NCBI RefSeq assembly: GCF_900292035.1
Contig: NZ_OMPO01000003.1
Span: 434,001-498,000 of the forward strand
Length of the DNA: 64,000 nucleotides
DNA from: Blastococcus sp. Marseille-P5729
GTDB taxonomy: Bacteria; Actinomycetota; Actinomycetes; Mycobacteriales; Antricoccaceae
Reading direction: 5' to 3'
In this document: positions 16,443 to 24,713 of the stretch, in pieces
How the letters are laid out: every line of letters starts with the position of its first letter
Numbering within the stretch: position 1 is the stretch's first letter
The notes under the pieces: generated by a model
Databases searched by the model: none
Told to the model about the DNA's origin: nothing
Seen by the model: the letters and a program-made list of their open reading frames with translations, nothing else
Position numbers and translations under genes: made by a program

Positions 16443-17300
16443 TCAAGCGAAGGTGACGATGAGCGGCGCGTGGTCGCTCCACCGTTCGGCGTACGACGGC
16501 GCACGGCCGACGACGGCTGACAGCGACCGTGCTGCCAGCCGTCGCGTGGCGAGCTGATAGTCGATCCGCCATCCAGCGTCGTTGTCGAAGGCTTTACCCC
16601 GCCACGACCACCACGTGTACGGACCGGGCCCGTCGCCACCGTGCTTGCGCCCCAGGTCGATCCAGGGACCCTCGTGCGGCACCGGGCCGGACGACGGCGT
16701 GGTTCCGTCCCATCCATAGCCCAGCCACCGGTCGAAATAGGCGCGCTCGGCGGCGAGAAAGCCGGCCTTCTTGAGGTTGCCCTTCCAGTTCTTGATGTCG
16801 AGATCGCGATGCGCCACGTTGAGATCGCCGGTGATCAGGGCTTCTCCGCCGTCCTGCGCGGCTCGTCGGGCAAGCTCGTCGAGCCGTTGCGACATGGCGT
16901 CCATGAACCGGTACTTCTCCTCCTGGCGCGGGCTGTCGGCCAGGCCGGTGAAGACGTACGCCGACACGACGGTGATCACCCCGTGCTCCCGGGAAGGCAG
17001 GTCGACCTCGAGCCAGCGCCCCTCAGGCGCGAACTCGGGCAGCCCGTGGCGGATTGCCAGCGGGGTCGCCGGAGTCAGGATGGCGACGCCGTTGCGGCCC
17101 GGCGTCGCGCAGCTCGCGTATGCGACGTGCCAGTCCTCAAAGGGGGTGTCGGCTATCGCGGCCACGAGATGCTGATCGCTCCCGCGTACCTCCTGGAGTG
17201 TGAGCACCTGTGGTTCCAGCTCCGCGAGCCGCTCGATCCCCCCGCGGCGCGCGGCCGCCCGAATTCCGTTGACGTTGGAACTCACGATGCGTATCGGCAC
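16443..17300 (-). CDS. xth: Exodeoxyribonuclease III (AP endonuclease family)
   Basis: A 285-residue Mg-dependent nuclease of the ExoIII/APE1 family acting in base-excision repair. Motifs in order are IVSSNVNGIRAA, LQEVRGSD (metal Glu), GDLNVAHRDLDIKN (catalytic Asp and Asn), WRIDYQLAT and SDHAPLIV (catalytic His). All expected active-site residues are present and the length is normal. The ATG at 17300 follows a ~50-base spacer from a decayed lysR stub, so its present promoter region may be partly recent. Confidence 0.93.
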   Translation of the reverse strand: MPIRIVSSNVNGIRAAARRGGIERLAELEPQVLTLQEVRGSDQHLVAAIADTPFEDWHVAYASCATPGRNGVAILTPATPLAIRHGLPEFAPEGRWLEVDLPSREHGVITVVSAYVFTGLADSPRQEEKYRFMDAMSQRLDELARRAAQDGGEALITGDLNVAHRDLDIKNWKGNLKKAGFLAAERAYFDRWLGYGWDGTTPSSGPVPHEGPWIDLGRKHGGDGPGPYTWWSWRGKAFDNDAGWRIDYQLATRRLAARSLSAVVGRAPSYAERWSDHAPLIVTFA

Positions 17301-17351
17301 GAATAGACCCTTCTGTCGGGTTAGGTCCTAATCGGGGATTCGTTCAACTGA

Positions 17352-17447
17352 CTAGCACCGCATCGCTCTTGCCGCAGCCCCGATCGATACGAGCTCGCCG
17401 CCGGACAGCAGCAGGCGGAGCGAATCGAGGTCGCTGCCACTTGTCAT
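17352..17447 (-). pseudogene. LysR-family regulator N-terminal remnant
   Basis: A 31-codon frame starts at ATG 17447 and reads SDLDSLRLLLSGGELVSIGA, then AARAMRC and a stop. This is the first helix and start of the helix-turn-helix of a LysR regulator (family pattern DLxSLRLLxxVAExGSIGAAARALG). The recognition helix and all of the effector domain are gone; exonuclease III follows at once. It is divergent from the YeiH-type exporter, the usual position of a LysR activator for such transporters. It is too short to be functional. Confidence 0.65.
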
Positions 17448-17461
17448 AGTGAGATGCTATG
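17445..17461. promoter_or_regulatory. Inverted repeat between lysR remnant and exporter
   Basis: CATAG, seven bases, CTATG form a perfect dyad at the start of the lysR remnant and ~60 bases upstream of the exporter ATG. It could be a leftover LysR-type operator. The left arm includes the remnant's start codon. A short dyad like this can occur by chance. Confidence 0.25.
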
Positions 17462-17518
17462 GCCCCGTCGTGAAACGACGGCTACCGCCCGCAGTCGTCC
17501 AGCCACGACACTGGAGCA

Positions 17519-18541
17519 ATGCCCACTCCACTCGCGACCGCCGGCGGGCGCGCTGCGCTCACCCGACTGGTGCCCGGTTTGCTGCTGGCTGGGTTTGGTG
17601 CGGCTGTGGGGTACGGCGTTCATGCGCTCTGGCCTGCGGTGCAGCCGGGGACGGTCGCGGTCGCGCTTGGCGCTCTGCTGATCAATCTTGGTCTCGTGCC
17701 GGACGCCGCGGGCAGCGGGCTCACGTTCGCGAGCAAGCGGCTGCTGCGGGTGGCGGTGGTCCTGCTCGGCTTTGCGCTGTCGATTGATCAGGTGATGCAC
17801 CTGGGTGGTGGCGCGCTGCTTGTCGTGCTGGTCACGGTCGCGGTTGCGTTCTTCGGGACGATTGCGCTGGCCAGGCTGCTGCGGACCAGTAGCGCGACCG
17901 GTCTGCTCGTCGCCACCGGGTTCTCGATCTGCGGGGCGTCGGCGATTGCGGCGATGGAGCCGGTCGCGAAGGGCAAGAAGGACGATACTGCTGTCTCGGT
18001 CGCGCTGGTGACGTTGTGTGGGACGCTGGCGATCATCGTGCTGCCGCTACTGCGGCCTCCGTTGGGTCTGGGGGATGTCACCGCGTTCGGCCAGTGGGTT
18101 GGGGCGTCGGTGCACGACGTGGGGCAGACGGTCGCGACGGCGAACACTGTCCCCGGCAGCCTGGAGTCGGCGGTGATCGTGAAGCTGACGCGCGTGATGC
18201 TGCTTGCTCCGCTGGTGCTCGGTGTGGGGCTGTGGATGGCCCGGCGCCGGCCGGTGAGCGAGGACGAGCGCGCAGGCAAACGGCCTCCGCTGGTCCCGTT
18301 GTTCGTCGCGTTGTTCATCACGGTGATCGTCGTCAACTCGCTGGTCGACATCCCGACCGGCATCCTGCATGTTCTCGAGGTCTCGCATCAGGTGCTTCTG
18401 GCGATCGCGTTGTTCGCGCTCGGGACCGGGATCCACTGGCGGGTCATGCAGCGTGCGGGCGGGCGGCCGCTGCTGCTCGGGGCGTTGTCGTGGCTGCTGG
18501 TGGCCGGCGTGGCGTATGCCGGGGTGCGGGTCATCACCTGA
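17519..18541 (+). CDS. YeiH/UPF0324-family putative sulfate exporter
   Basis: A 340-residue polytopic membrane protein with about ten hydrophobic segments. The family marks are VALGALLINLGLVP, the RLLRVAVVLLGFALS segment, and GFSICGASAIAAMEPVAKGKKDDTAVSVALVTLCGTLAI. The Cys-Gly-Ala-Ser-Ala-Ile-Ala motif is typical of YeiH/UPF0324 proteins. These are annotated as putative sulfate or taurine-linked anion exporters, but the substrate is not proven. The start is the ATG at 17519. Codon use is visibly richer in G/T at third positions (gtg, ggg, gct) than in neighbours, which may reflect transfer. Confidence 0.82.
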   Translation: MPTPLATAGGRAALTRLVPGLLLAGFGAAVGYGVHALWPAVQPGTVAVALGALLINLGLVPDAAGSGLTFASKRLLRVAVVLLGFALSIDQVMHLGGGALLVVLVTVAVAFFGTIALARLLRTSSATGLLVATGFSICGASAIAAMEPVAKGKKDDTAVSVALVTLCGTLAIIVLPLLRPPLGLGDVTAFGQWVGASVHDVGQTVATANTVPGSLESAVIVKLTRVMLLAPLVLGVGLWMARRRPVSEDERAGKRPPLVPLFVALFITVIVVNSLVDIPTGILHVLEVSHQVLLAIALFALGTGIHWRVMQRAGGRPLLLGALSWLLVAGVAYAGVRVIT

Positions 18542-18584
18542 CGGCGTCCCCGCCGCACCAGCCGCACCGTCCTAGGATGTCGGC

Positions 18585-19568
18585 ATGCCAAGCACCGAGC
18601 GCTCCTCCTCGTTGCGGCGCTGGTCGACCCGGCTGATCACCGGACTGCTCGGCGCCGGGCTGCTGGCACGCGCGATGGGGGTGCTCGACAACCTTCGCAG
18701 GGTGCCGCGGCGACTGCGTCGCTACCGCACCCAGATCGGCGAGATCTCCGCCTCGGTGACCGGCGTCTACCGTGGCCTCACCACGCTGCCCGGCGGACCG
18801 CCGGAGGACGCCGTCCGCGTCGTGTGGCTCTCGGACGTCCACAACAACCCCGTGGCCTTCTCGATAGCGCGCGCGCTCGTCGAGCAGTACGACGCAGAGG
18901 TCGTCATCGACACCGGTGACATCGCTGACTGGGGAACGGCGTACGAAGCGCCGACCTTCGCCGAGATCGGCGAGATCGACGTTCCCTACGTGTTCATCAA
19001 GGGAAACCACGATGGGCCCGGCACCATCGAGGCGCTTGGGCGCCACTCCAACGTCGAGATCCTGGACGATGCACGCATGGTCGAGGTGGCCGGCCTACGC
19101 ATCGTAGGCGATGCCGACCCACGCTTCACCCCGGACAAGTCGACCGGTGACGACCACTTCGGCAAGGACCGCCTCAAGCAGATCGGCACCGACCTGGCGG
19201 CGCAGATCGCTCCGCTGAAAGCCGACATCGCACTCATCCACGATCCGATCGTCGCGCGGCAGGCCGCCGGGAGCTGCCCGCTGATCCTCAGCGGGCATTC
19301 GCACAAGCGTGACGACCGGCGCGCGAACGGAACTCTGCTGCTGACCCAGGGCTCCAGCGGCGGCGCGGGGCTCCGGGGCGTCCGACAGAACCCGCCGGAC
19401 CCGCTGACCGTGTCCGTTCTGCACCTCGATGCCGAGACCAAGCGGCTGCACACGCTCGACGAGCTGACCTTCGGCGGGCTCGGGCTGACCCACGTCACCC
19501 TGGTGCGGCGACCGGTCGACGAGCTCGGCGTGCCGCGCCCGGCGAGCGAGGCGGCCAGCAGCCGATGA
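18585..19568 (+). CDS. Calcineurin-like metallophosphoesterase
   Basis: A 327-residue protein. The metal-binding series is intact: WLSDVHNN, DTGDIADWG, IKGNHDGPG, IHDPIV and SGHSHKRDD. A hydrophobic stretch near residues 15-30 (LITGLLGAGLLARAMGVL) suggests an N-terminal membrane anchor. The substrate (nucleotide, phospholipid or phosphoprotein) cannot be inferred. The stop overlaps the ATG of the MFS/kinase-like gene by four bases, so they are coupled. Confidence 0.85.
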   Translation: MPSTERSSSLRRWSTRLITGLLGAGLLARAMGVLDNLRRVPRRLRRYRTQIGEISASVTGVYRGLTTLPGGPPEDAVRVVWLSDVHNNPVAFSIARALVEQYDAEVVIDTGDIADWGTAYEAPTFAEIGEIDVPYVFIKGNHDGPGTIEALGRHSNVEILDDARMVEVAGLRIVGDADPRFTPDKSTGDDHFGKDRLKQIGTDLAAQIAPLKADIALIHDPIVARQAAGSCPLILSGHSHKRDDRRANGTLLLTQGSSGGAGLRGVRQNPPDPLTVSVLHLDAETKRLHTLDELTFGGLGLTHVTLVRRPVDELGVPRPASEAASSR

Positions 19569-21757
19569 GCAGCCCCCAGCGCGATCACCGGAGCCGCACC
19601 GCTCGGCCCCGTCAGGGCGTCATCCACCTACAGTCCTTCCGACGCATGTGGGCGGCCATCGGCGTCTCGAGCTTCGGCGACTGGCTCGGCCTGCTGGCGA
19701 TGATGGGACTGGCACAGCAGCTCACCCGCGAGGGATCGATCGAAGGGCAGGCGGCGGCGATCTCCGGCGTGCTCATCGTGCGCCTGCTGCCCGACCTCAT
19801 CCTCGCGCCGATCGCCGGCACGATCGCAGACAAATTCGACCGACGCAAGACCGTCATCGTGGGCGAGGTGACGGCCGGCCTGCTGTACCTCATGATCGCG
19901 CTGACGTGGGACATCCGCACGATGTACGTCGGGCAGTTCGCGATCGAGGCCCTCGGCCTGATCACCATGGCCTCGAAGAACACGCTGTGGATGTCGGCCG
20001 TGCCGCGCGAGAAGATCGGCTCGGGCCAGCAGATTCTGATGTTCAGCATCTACGGGTCCTTCCCCCTCGCCGCGGGGTTGTACGCCGTCCTGTCCTGGTT
20101 CCACTCGTTCTTCGTCGACGCCACCGACGCCGCGACCGTGCCCGAGCAGCGCTTCGTCGTCCTCGCTGCGCTGTTCCTGGACGCCGGGACCTACTTCTTC
20201 TCGGCCTTCATCGTGTGGTGGTCGCGGTCCCTGCTGAAGGCGCACGCCGCGGGGGAGAGCCAACAGCACGAAGGAATCGTCAAGCTGATCGGTGAGGGCG
20301 TGAAGTTCGTCTTCTCCAACCCGACCGTCAGAGGGCTCTACATCGGCGTCATCGGCGCATTCGCGGCCGCGGGCATCACCGCGGGCGTTGCCCTGACCTA
20401 CGTCAACTCGCTGAACGCCGGATTCGCCGGTTACGGCATCCTGCTCGGTACCGCCTTCACCGGCCTGGCACTCGGCATGATCGCCGGGCCGAAGGTGCTG
20501 CCTGCCGTGGCACGCAAGCGGATCTTCGGCATCTCGATCGCGATCGCCGGCGGCTTCCTCATGGGCATGGGTGTCGCCGGAGACTTCGTGCTCGGCCTGG
20601 TGATGAGCTTCTTCGTGGGGATGTTCGCCGGCATCGCGTGGATTCTCGGCTACACGATGATCGGTCAAGAGGTCGACGAGCGCATCCGCGGGCGCACCTT
20701 CGCCTTCGTGGTCTCCTCCGGCCGGATCATGCTCATGCTGACACTCGCGATCGGCCCGGTGCTCTCCGGGCTGCTGGGCTCGCACGAGGTGATCATCGGC
20801 GGCGCCAGCTTCGAGTTCAGCGGTCCCGGCCTGACGCTGCTGATCGCCGGCCTCGTGGCCCTGCTGATCGGGGTGTACGCCGGACGCGCTACCGCGCCGG
20901 AGCGAACGCTCGGGTTCCGGTGGCTTGTGCAGCGCATGGCTCCGCGCGGCCGCGCGTTGCAGGAGGCGGCGCGGCTCGGCGTGTTCATCGTCGTCGAGGG
21001 GGCCGACCGCACCCGGGTAGCCGACCAGGCGCGGCATCTCGCTGCCCGGCTCACCTCGGACGGCCTGCCGGTGACCCTGACCGGTGAACCGACCGACTCC
21101 GGGGTCGGCCACCGCATCTCCCAGCTGATGGACCAGGTCGCCGCCGGAGCGCAGTCCTGCCCCGACGTACTGCCCTCGACGGCGGTGTTCCTCGCCGCCG
21201 CCGACCGCGCCGAGCACGTCGACAAGGTGATCCGCCCGGCGCTCGACTCCGGCCAGGTCGTCGTCTGCAGCGGGTTCGTCGACACCACCATCGCGTTCTT
21301 CGGCGCCATGAGCGAGGTCGACAGCGAGGAGATCATTCGGCTGTCCGAATGGGGTAACGAGGGCCTGGTCCCAGATCTCACCATCGTGCTCGACGAGGAC
21401 TACGAGACCGACGAGCCGGCCGCGGCGATCCGCGATGCGTTCCTCGCGAGGCGGGATGCGACGGTGCGCGGGTACGCCGTCGTCCCGCCGTCGAAGGACA
21501 GCGGCCTGCATGCCGACGTACTGCGCCACGCCAACGCCACCGTCGTCTCGCGACGCGATCTGATCATGCACGAGGCGCCCACGTCGGCAGCCGACCTGGA
21601 CGACGCGCCGTCGTTGCCGGCCTCCCCACCGGATGCGCAGACGGCCGCCGGCGCCATCGCAGCGCCGAGCGTCGCCACCGCCGGCTCGAGTGCGGTCGTG
21701 GAGCCGGATGCCGCTCCCGGTGAGCCGTCGTCCTCGATACAGCAGCGCGAGCGCTGA
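19565..21757 (+). CDS. MFS transporter fused to a degenerate thymidylate-kinase domain
   Basis: A 730-residue protein. Residues ~20-455 form a 12-segment major facilitator, with the DKFDRRKTVIVGEV loop between helices 2 and 3. Residues ~475-670 resemble thymidylate kinase, starting VFIVVEGADRTRVADQARHLAARL. The Walker A that should read EGGEGVGKSTQ has lost its glycines and the catalytic Lys. DRAEHVDKVIRPALDSGQVVVCSGFVDTTIAFFGA still mirrors the TMK dTMP/LID region, but the DR(Y/F) motif has become SGF. An acidic, Ala/Pro-rich tail closes the protein. The intact tmk follows 49 bases later. The kinase part is probably a regulatory or structural relic; the transported substrate is unknown. Confidence 0.85.
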   Translation: MSSPQRDHRSRTARPRQGVIHLQSFRRMWAAIGVSSFGDWLGLLAMMGLAQQLTREGSIEGQAAAISGVLIVRLLPDLILAPIAGTIADKFDRRKTVIVGEVTAGLLYLMIALTWDIRTMYVGQFAIEALGLITMASKNTLWMSAVPREKIGSGQQILMFSIYGSFPLAAGLYAVLSWFHSFFVDATDAATVPEQRFVVLAALFLDAGTYFFSAFIVWWSRSLLKAHAAGESQQHEGIVKLIGEGVKFVFSNPTVRGLYIGVIGAFAAAGITAGVALTYVNSLNAGFAGYGILLGTAFTGLALGMIAGPKVLPAVARKRIFGISIAIAGGFLMGMGVAGDFVLGLVMSFFVGMFAGIAWILGYTMIGQEVDERIRGRTFAFVVSSGRIMLMLTLAIGPVLSGLLGSHEVIIGGASFEFSGPGLTLLIAGLVALLIGVYAGRATAPERTLGFRWLVQRMAPRGRALQEAARLGVFIVVEGADRTRVADQARHLAARLTSDGLPVTLTGEPTDSGVGHRISQLMDQVAAGAQSCPDVLPSTAVFLAAADRAEHVDKVIRPALDSGQVVVCSGFVDTTIAFFGAMSEVDSEEIIRLSEWGNEGLVPDLTIVLDEDYETDEPAAAIRDAFLARRDATVRGYAVVPPSKDSGLHADVLRHANATVVSRRDLIMHEAPTSAADLDDAPSLPASPPDAQTAAGAIAAPSVATAGSSAVVEPDAAPGEPSSSIQQRER

Positions 21758-21806
21758 GGGGCGACGCCTGGTCCGGTCGTCGGAGGCCGCGGGTAGGTTG
21801 GAGCGC

Positions 21807-22424
21807 GTGGCAGGGTTGTTCATCTCGTTCGAGGGCGGTGAGGGCGTCGGCAAGTCGACGCAGATCGCTCGTCTCGCGGATCGGCTGCGGGCGCAGGGCC
21901 ACCAGGTCGTCGTCACCTTCGAGCCCGGCGGGACAGAGCTGGGTCAGGAGGTCCGCCGCATCCTGCTGACGCCGGGCAACCACGTCACGCCTCGGTCCGA
22001 GGCGCTGCTGTACGCCGCCGACCGCGCTCATCACGTCGAGACGGTGATCGAGCCGGCGCTCGCAGCGGGGCAGGTCGTCCTCTGCGACCGGTACGCCGAC
22101 TCGACCTTCGCCTACCAGGGCGCCGGGCGATCGCTCGATCCCGACGACGTGCGCGCCGTCATGGAGTTCGCGGTCGCCGGTAGGTGGCCCGACCTGACGG
22201 TGCTGCTGGACGTCGACCCCAGGGTGGGCCTCGCGCGGGCCCGCGGCGGGGGTTCCGGAGACCGGATAGAGGCCGAGAGCCTCCAGTTCCACGACGCCGT
22301 CCGGCACGGCTTCCTGGCGCTCGCCGCAGCCGCGCCCGAACGCTTCGCGGTGATCGACGCCAGCGGCCCGCTGGACGACGTCACGGCCTTGGTCGACGAG
22401 GTCGTGAAAGGACGCCTGAGGTGA
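21807..22424 (+). CDS. tmk: Thymidylate kinase (dTMP kinase)
   Basis: A 205-residue essential kinase making dTDP from dTMP. The P-loop is EGGEGVGKSTQ at residue ~8. The DR(Y/F) motif is CDRYADSTFAYQGAGR, and the LID region has ARARGGGSGDRIEAE. I chose the GTG at 21807 because the protein then begins LFISFEGGEG as the family does; the longer frame runs into the upstream spacer. The stop overlaps the holB GTG by four bases (GTGA), the usual tmk-holB coupling. Confidence 0.95.
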   Translation: MAGLFISFEGGEGVGKSTQIARLADRLRAQGHQVVVTFEPGGTELGQEVRRILLTPGNHVTPRSEALLYAADRAHHVETVIEPALAAGQVVLCDRYADSTFAYQGAGRSLDPDDVRAVMEFAVAGRWPDLTVLLDVDPRVGLARARGGGSGDRIEAESLQFHDAVRHGFLALAAAAPERFAVIDASGPLDDVTALVDEVVKGRLR

Positions 22425-23629
22425 GCACCGTCGCGGACGCCCCGCCGGTATTCGATCAGCTCGTCGGGCAGCAGGCCGCGATCGACGTCCTCACCCGGGC
22501 GTCGCGGGCCGCGGCCGAGGTCGTCGACGGCTCCGGGCCGGGGTCGTCGATGACGCACGCGTGGCTGTTCGTCGGGCCGCCGGGCTCAGGTCGCAGCACC
22601 GCGGCGCGCGCGTTCGCGCAGGCGCTGCAGTGCGCTCATGGCGGGTGCGGCCGATGCCAGGACTGCCACACCGTGAACGTCGGAACGCATACCGACGTCC
22701 ACGTCGTGACCCCGGAAGGACTGTCGATCTCCGTTCGCGAGATGCGCGAGATCGTTCGTGTGGCAGCATTCCAGCCGACGCAGCGCAGATGGCAGATCGT
22801 CGTCATCGAGGACGCCGACCGACTGACCGAAGGCGCCTCCAACGCGCTGCTCAAGGCGATCGAGGAGCCCAGCCCACACACGGTGTTCCTGCTGTGCGCA
22901 CCTACGACGCATCCGGACGACGTGTCGGTCACTGTGCGATCACGGTGCCGCGTCGTCACGCTGCGGACCCCTCCGGCGGACGCCGTCGCTCACGTGCTGA
23001 TGACCCGCGACGGGATCGATGAGGAGCGGGCGAGGTGGGCCGCGCGTGCGGCACAGGGGCACATCGGTCGCGCGAAGCGGCTCGCCACCGACGACATCGC
23101 GCGAGGACAACGACAGACTGTGCTGTCGCTGCCGCTGCGCCTGACCTCGATGGCGGGCTGCCTGCACGCGGCCGAGGAACTTGTCGAGTCCGCGGAGGCC
23201 GAGGCGAAGGCCATTAGCGAGTCGCTGGACGTGCCGGAGCGGGAGGCGCTGAGCAGCTCGCTCGGCGCCGGCGGCACCGGCAAGGGTGCCGGCACCGCGG
23301 CGCGCGGCATGGCCGGGCAGCTCAAGGAGCTCGAGCGCCGTCAGAAGACGCGCGCCACCCGCGTTCAGCGCGATGCGCTGGACCGCGCGCTGGTCGACCT
23401 GACCGGCTTCTACCGCGACGTGCTGCTGGTTCAGGTCGGCTCGGACGTCGAGCTCTCACACGCCGACCACCGGGAGCAGGCCACCGAGGTCGCCGAGCTG
23501 GTCAGCCAGGACTGGGTACTACGGGCGCTCGATGCCATCGTGCGCACCCGGCAGTCGCTCGAGGAGAACGTCAAGCCCCGGGTCGCTCTGGTCGCGTTGG
23601 CGACCGCGCTTCGTCTCCCGCCCCGCTGA
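22421..23629 (+). CDS. holB: DNA polymerase III subunit delta'
   Basis: A 402-residue clamp-loader AAA+ subunit. Walker A-like is FVGPPGSGRSTAARAFA, with Arg in place of the usual Lys, so it is not expected to bind ATP productively, as is known for delta'. A zinc-binding Cys set, CAHGGCGRCQDC, follows. VVIEDADRLTEGASNALLKAIEEP and the SRC sensor motif complete the fold. Residues ~260-330 are an insert rich in Glu and Gly with likely coiled-coil character. The GTG at 22421 overlaps the tmk stop. Confidence 0.92.
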   Translation: MSTVADAPPVFDQLVGQQAAIDVLTRASRAAAEVVDGSGPGSSMTHAWLFVGPPGSGRSTAARAFAQALQCAHGGCGRCQDCHTVNVGTHTDVHVVTPEGLSISVREMREIVRVAAFQPTQRRWQIVVIEDADRLTEGASNALLKAIEEPSPHTVFLLCAPTTHPDDVSVTVRSRCRVVTLRTPPADAVAHVLMTRDGIDEERARWAARAAQGHIGRAKRLATDDIARGQRQTVLSLPLRLTSMAGCLHAAEELVESAEAEAKAISESLDVPEREALSSSLGAGGTGKGAGTAARGMAGQLKELERRQKTRATRVQRDALDRALVDLTGFYRDVLLVQVGSDVELSHADHREQATEVAELVSQDWVLRALDAIVRTRQSLEENVKPRVALVALATALRLPPR

Positions 23630-23663
23630 GCCATCGTCGAGATGCGCAAGAGGCGCGCTAAAC

Positions 23664-23716
23664 CACGTAGATCTGGCAGCTGGAGTGCAATACGCAATCG
23701 AGATGCCAGATCCACG
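23664..23716. terminator. Hairpin between convergent holB and DUF6457 genes
   Basis: Bases 23664-23677 (ACGTAGATCTGGCA) pair with 23703-23716 (TGCCAGATCCACGT) with one mismatch around a 25-base loop. It sits between two convergent genes and would serve both strands. There is no T run. Confidence 0.5.
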
Positions 23717-23739
23717 TAGATTCGTTCACGGGCGGGCCG

Positions 23740-24015
23740 CTAGTCCGAGCCCTTCGGAACGACGCTGAGCAGCCGTCGCAGCAGTGCGTCATGGGTGGCC
23801 TTGCTGATGTCTCCGGATGCCCCGGCCATGCCGACAGCGACGCCGAGGATGTAGGAGCTGACCGGGGCGAGCGGGCGATCGATGTTGTGCGCGACACGCT
23901 TGGTGAGCCCATGGATTGCCTTGATGTCGACGGTCTGTGGGTCTACGCCGACCTGATCGCAGGCCTTGACCATCCAGTCGTGCCAGCGGCGTTCGCACTC
24001 TTTCAGGTCGGTCAT
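23740..24015 (-). CDS. DUF6457 protein linked to molybdenum-cofactor gene mobA
   Basis: A 91-residue protein, mainly helical, containing WHDWMVKACDQVGVDPQTVDI and PVSSYILGVAVGMAGA. I recall this as DUF6457, which is often fused or adjacent to MobA in actinobacteria. The ATG at 24015 overlaps the mobA stop (ATGA), so production is tied to mobA. An assisting role in MGD cofactor formation or transfer is inferred from context only. Confidence 0.7.
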   Translation of the reverse strand: MTDLKECERRWHDWMVKACDQVGVDPQTVDIKAIHGLTKRVAHNIDRPLAPVSSYILGVAVGMAGASGDISKATHDALLRRLLSVVPKGSD

Positions 24016-24617
24016 GGCGTATTCTCCAGTCTCGCCGTCCACGCGGCGTGGTCTTCCCAGGTGTCGAGATCACCTGAGATCTCATCTGTAGTGGGGATCG
24101 CGGTCAGCCGGAGCGTGCGAAGCAGGCGACGCATCGACGTTCCCGCGGGCTGGGCACACTCCTCGACCGCGCGGAGCAGCGCGTCGCGTCGATAGCCGCC
24201 GAAGAGCCATTGCAGGCGGCCCTCGGAGTCGGTCAGGCAGTAGCCGTCGGCGGCTTCATGGTCTTGGTGTGCTGCGTCGAGCAGGCGGCGTACGCCGGCC
24301 TCGGCCCTGGGCAGATCGCACGACAGCAGAATGATCCATTCAGCGCCGCCACGTCCCAGCTGCGCCAGGCCGGCCGCGGTGCCGGCTGCCGGACCGCCAC
24401 CGGGAGGATCTTCGCGTGTCACCGTCACCCGGCCGGCAAGCTGACGCAGATTCTCCGGACCCACGATCACCACGCGTTCGGCGTCCGCGCAGGCGGCGAG
24501 CGGCCGGGCGATCAGCGGGCTACCGGCCAGATCGAGCTGCGCCTTGTCGACCCCACCGAGTCGCGAGCCCTCGCCCCCGGCCAGGACGATGGCGTCGTAC
24601 GACGGCGTGGCCGGCAT
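24012..24617 (-). CDS. mobA: Molybdenum cofactor guanylyltransferase MobA
   Basis: A 201-residue nucleotidyltransferase-fold protein. The signature is IVLAGGEGSRLGGVDKAQLDL, the GTP-binding loop of MobA. The acidic metal site is in ILLSCDLPRAEAG, and WLFGGYRRDAL lies in the C-terminal half. It transfers GMP to molybdopterin to form the MGD cofactor used by DMSO-reductase-family enzymes such as NarG. Its position directly downstream of narGHJI is a strong functional link. I chose the ATG at 24617 (MPATPSYDA), preceded by GGTGAG; the longer frame enters a hairpin spacer. Confidence 0.88.
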   Translation of the reverse strand: MPATPSYDAIVLAGGEGSRLGGVDKAQLDLAGSPLIARPLAACADAERVVIVGPENLRQLAGRVTVTREDPPGGGPAAGTAAGLAQLGRGGAEWIILLSCDLPRAEAGVRRLLDAAHQDHEAADGYCLTDSEGRLQWLFGGYRRDALLRAVEECAQPAGTSMRRLLRTLRLTAIPTTDEISGDLDTWEDHAAWTARLENTP

Positions 24618-24650
24618 CTGCTCACCTCGAGAAAAGGTCTGGACATGGTT

Positions 24651-24705
24651 CTGCGGTGGGGTGGTCAGGGCCACCTGCGGGATGCCCCTGACCTACCCAC
24701 CGCAG
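24651..24705 (-). terminator. Two-part hairpin between narI and mobA
   Basis: CTGCGGTGGG (24651-24660) pairs perfectly with CCCACCGCAG (24696-24705). Inside it GTCAGGG (24664-24670) pairs with CCCTGAC (24686-24692). It lies in the 96-base gap after narI and 34 bases before mobA, read on the minus strand. It probably reduces read-through from the nar operon into mobA or protects the nar mRNA 3' end. Confidence 0.5.
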
Positions 24706-24713
24706 ATCGGGCG

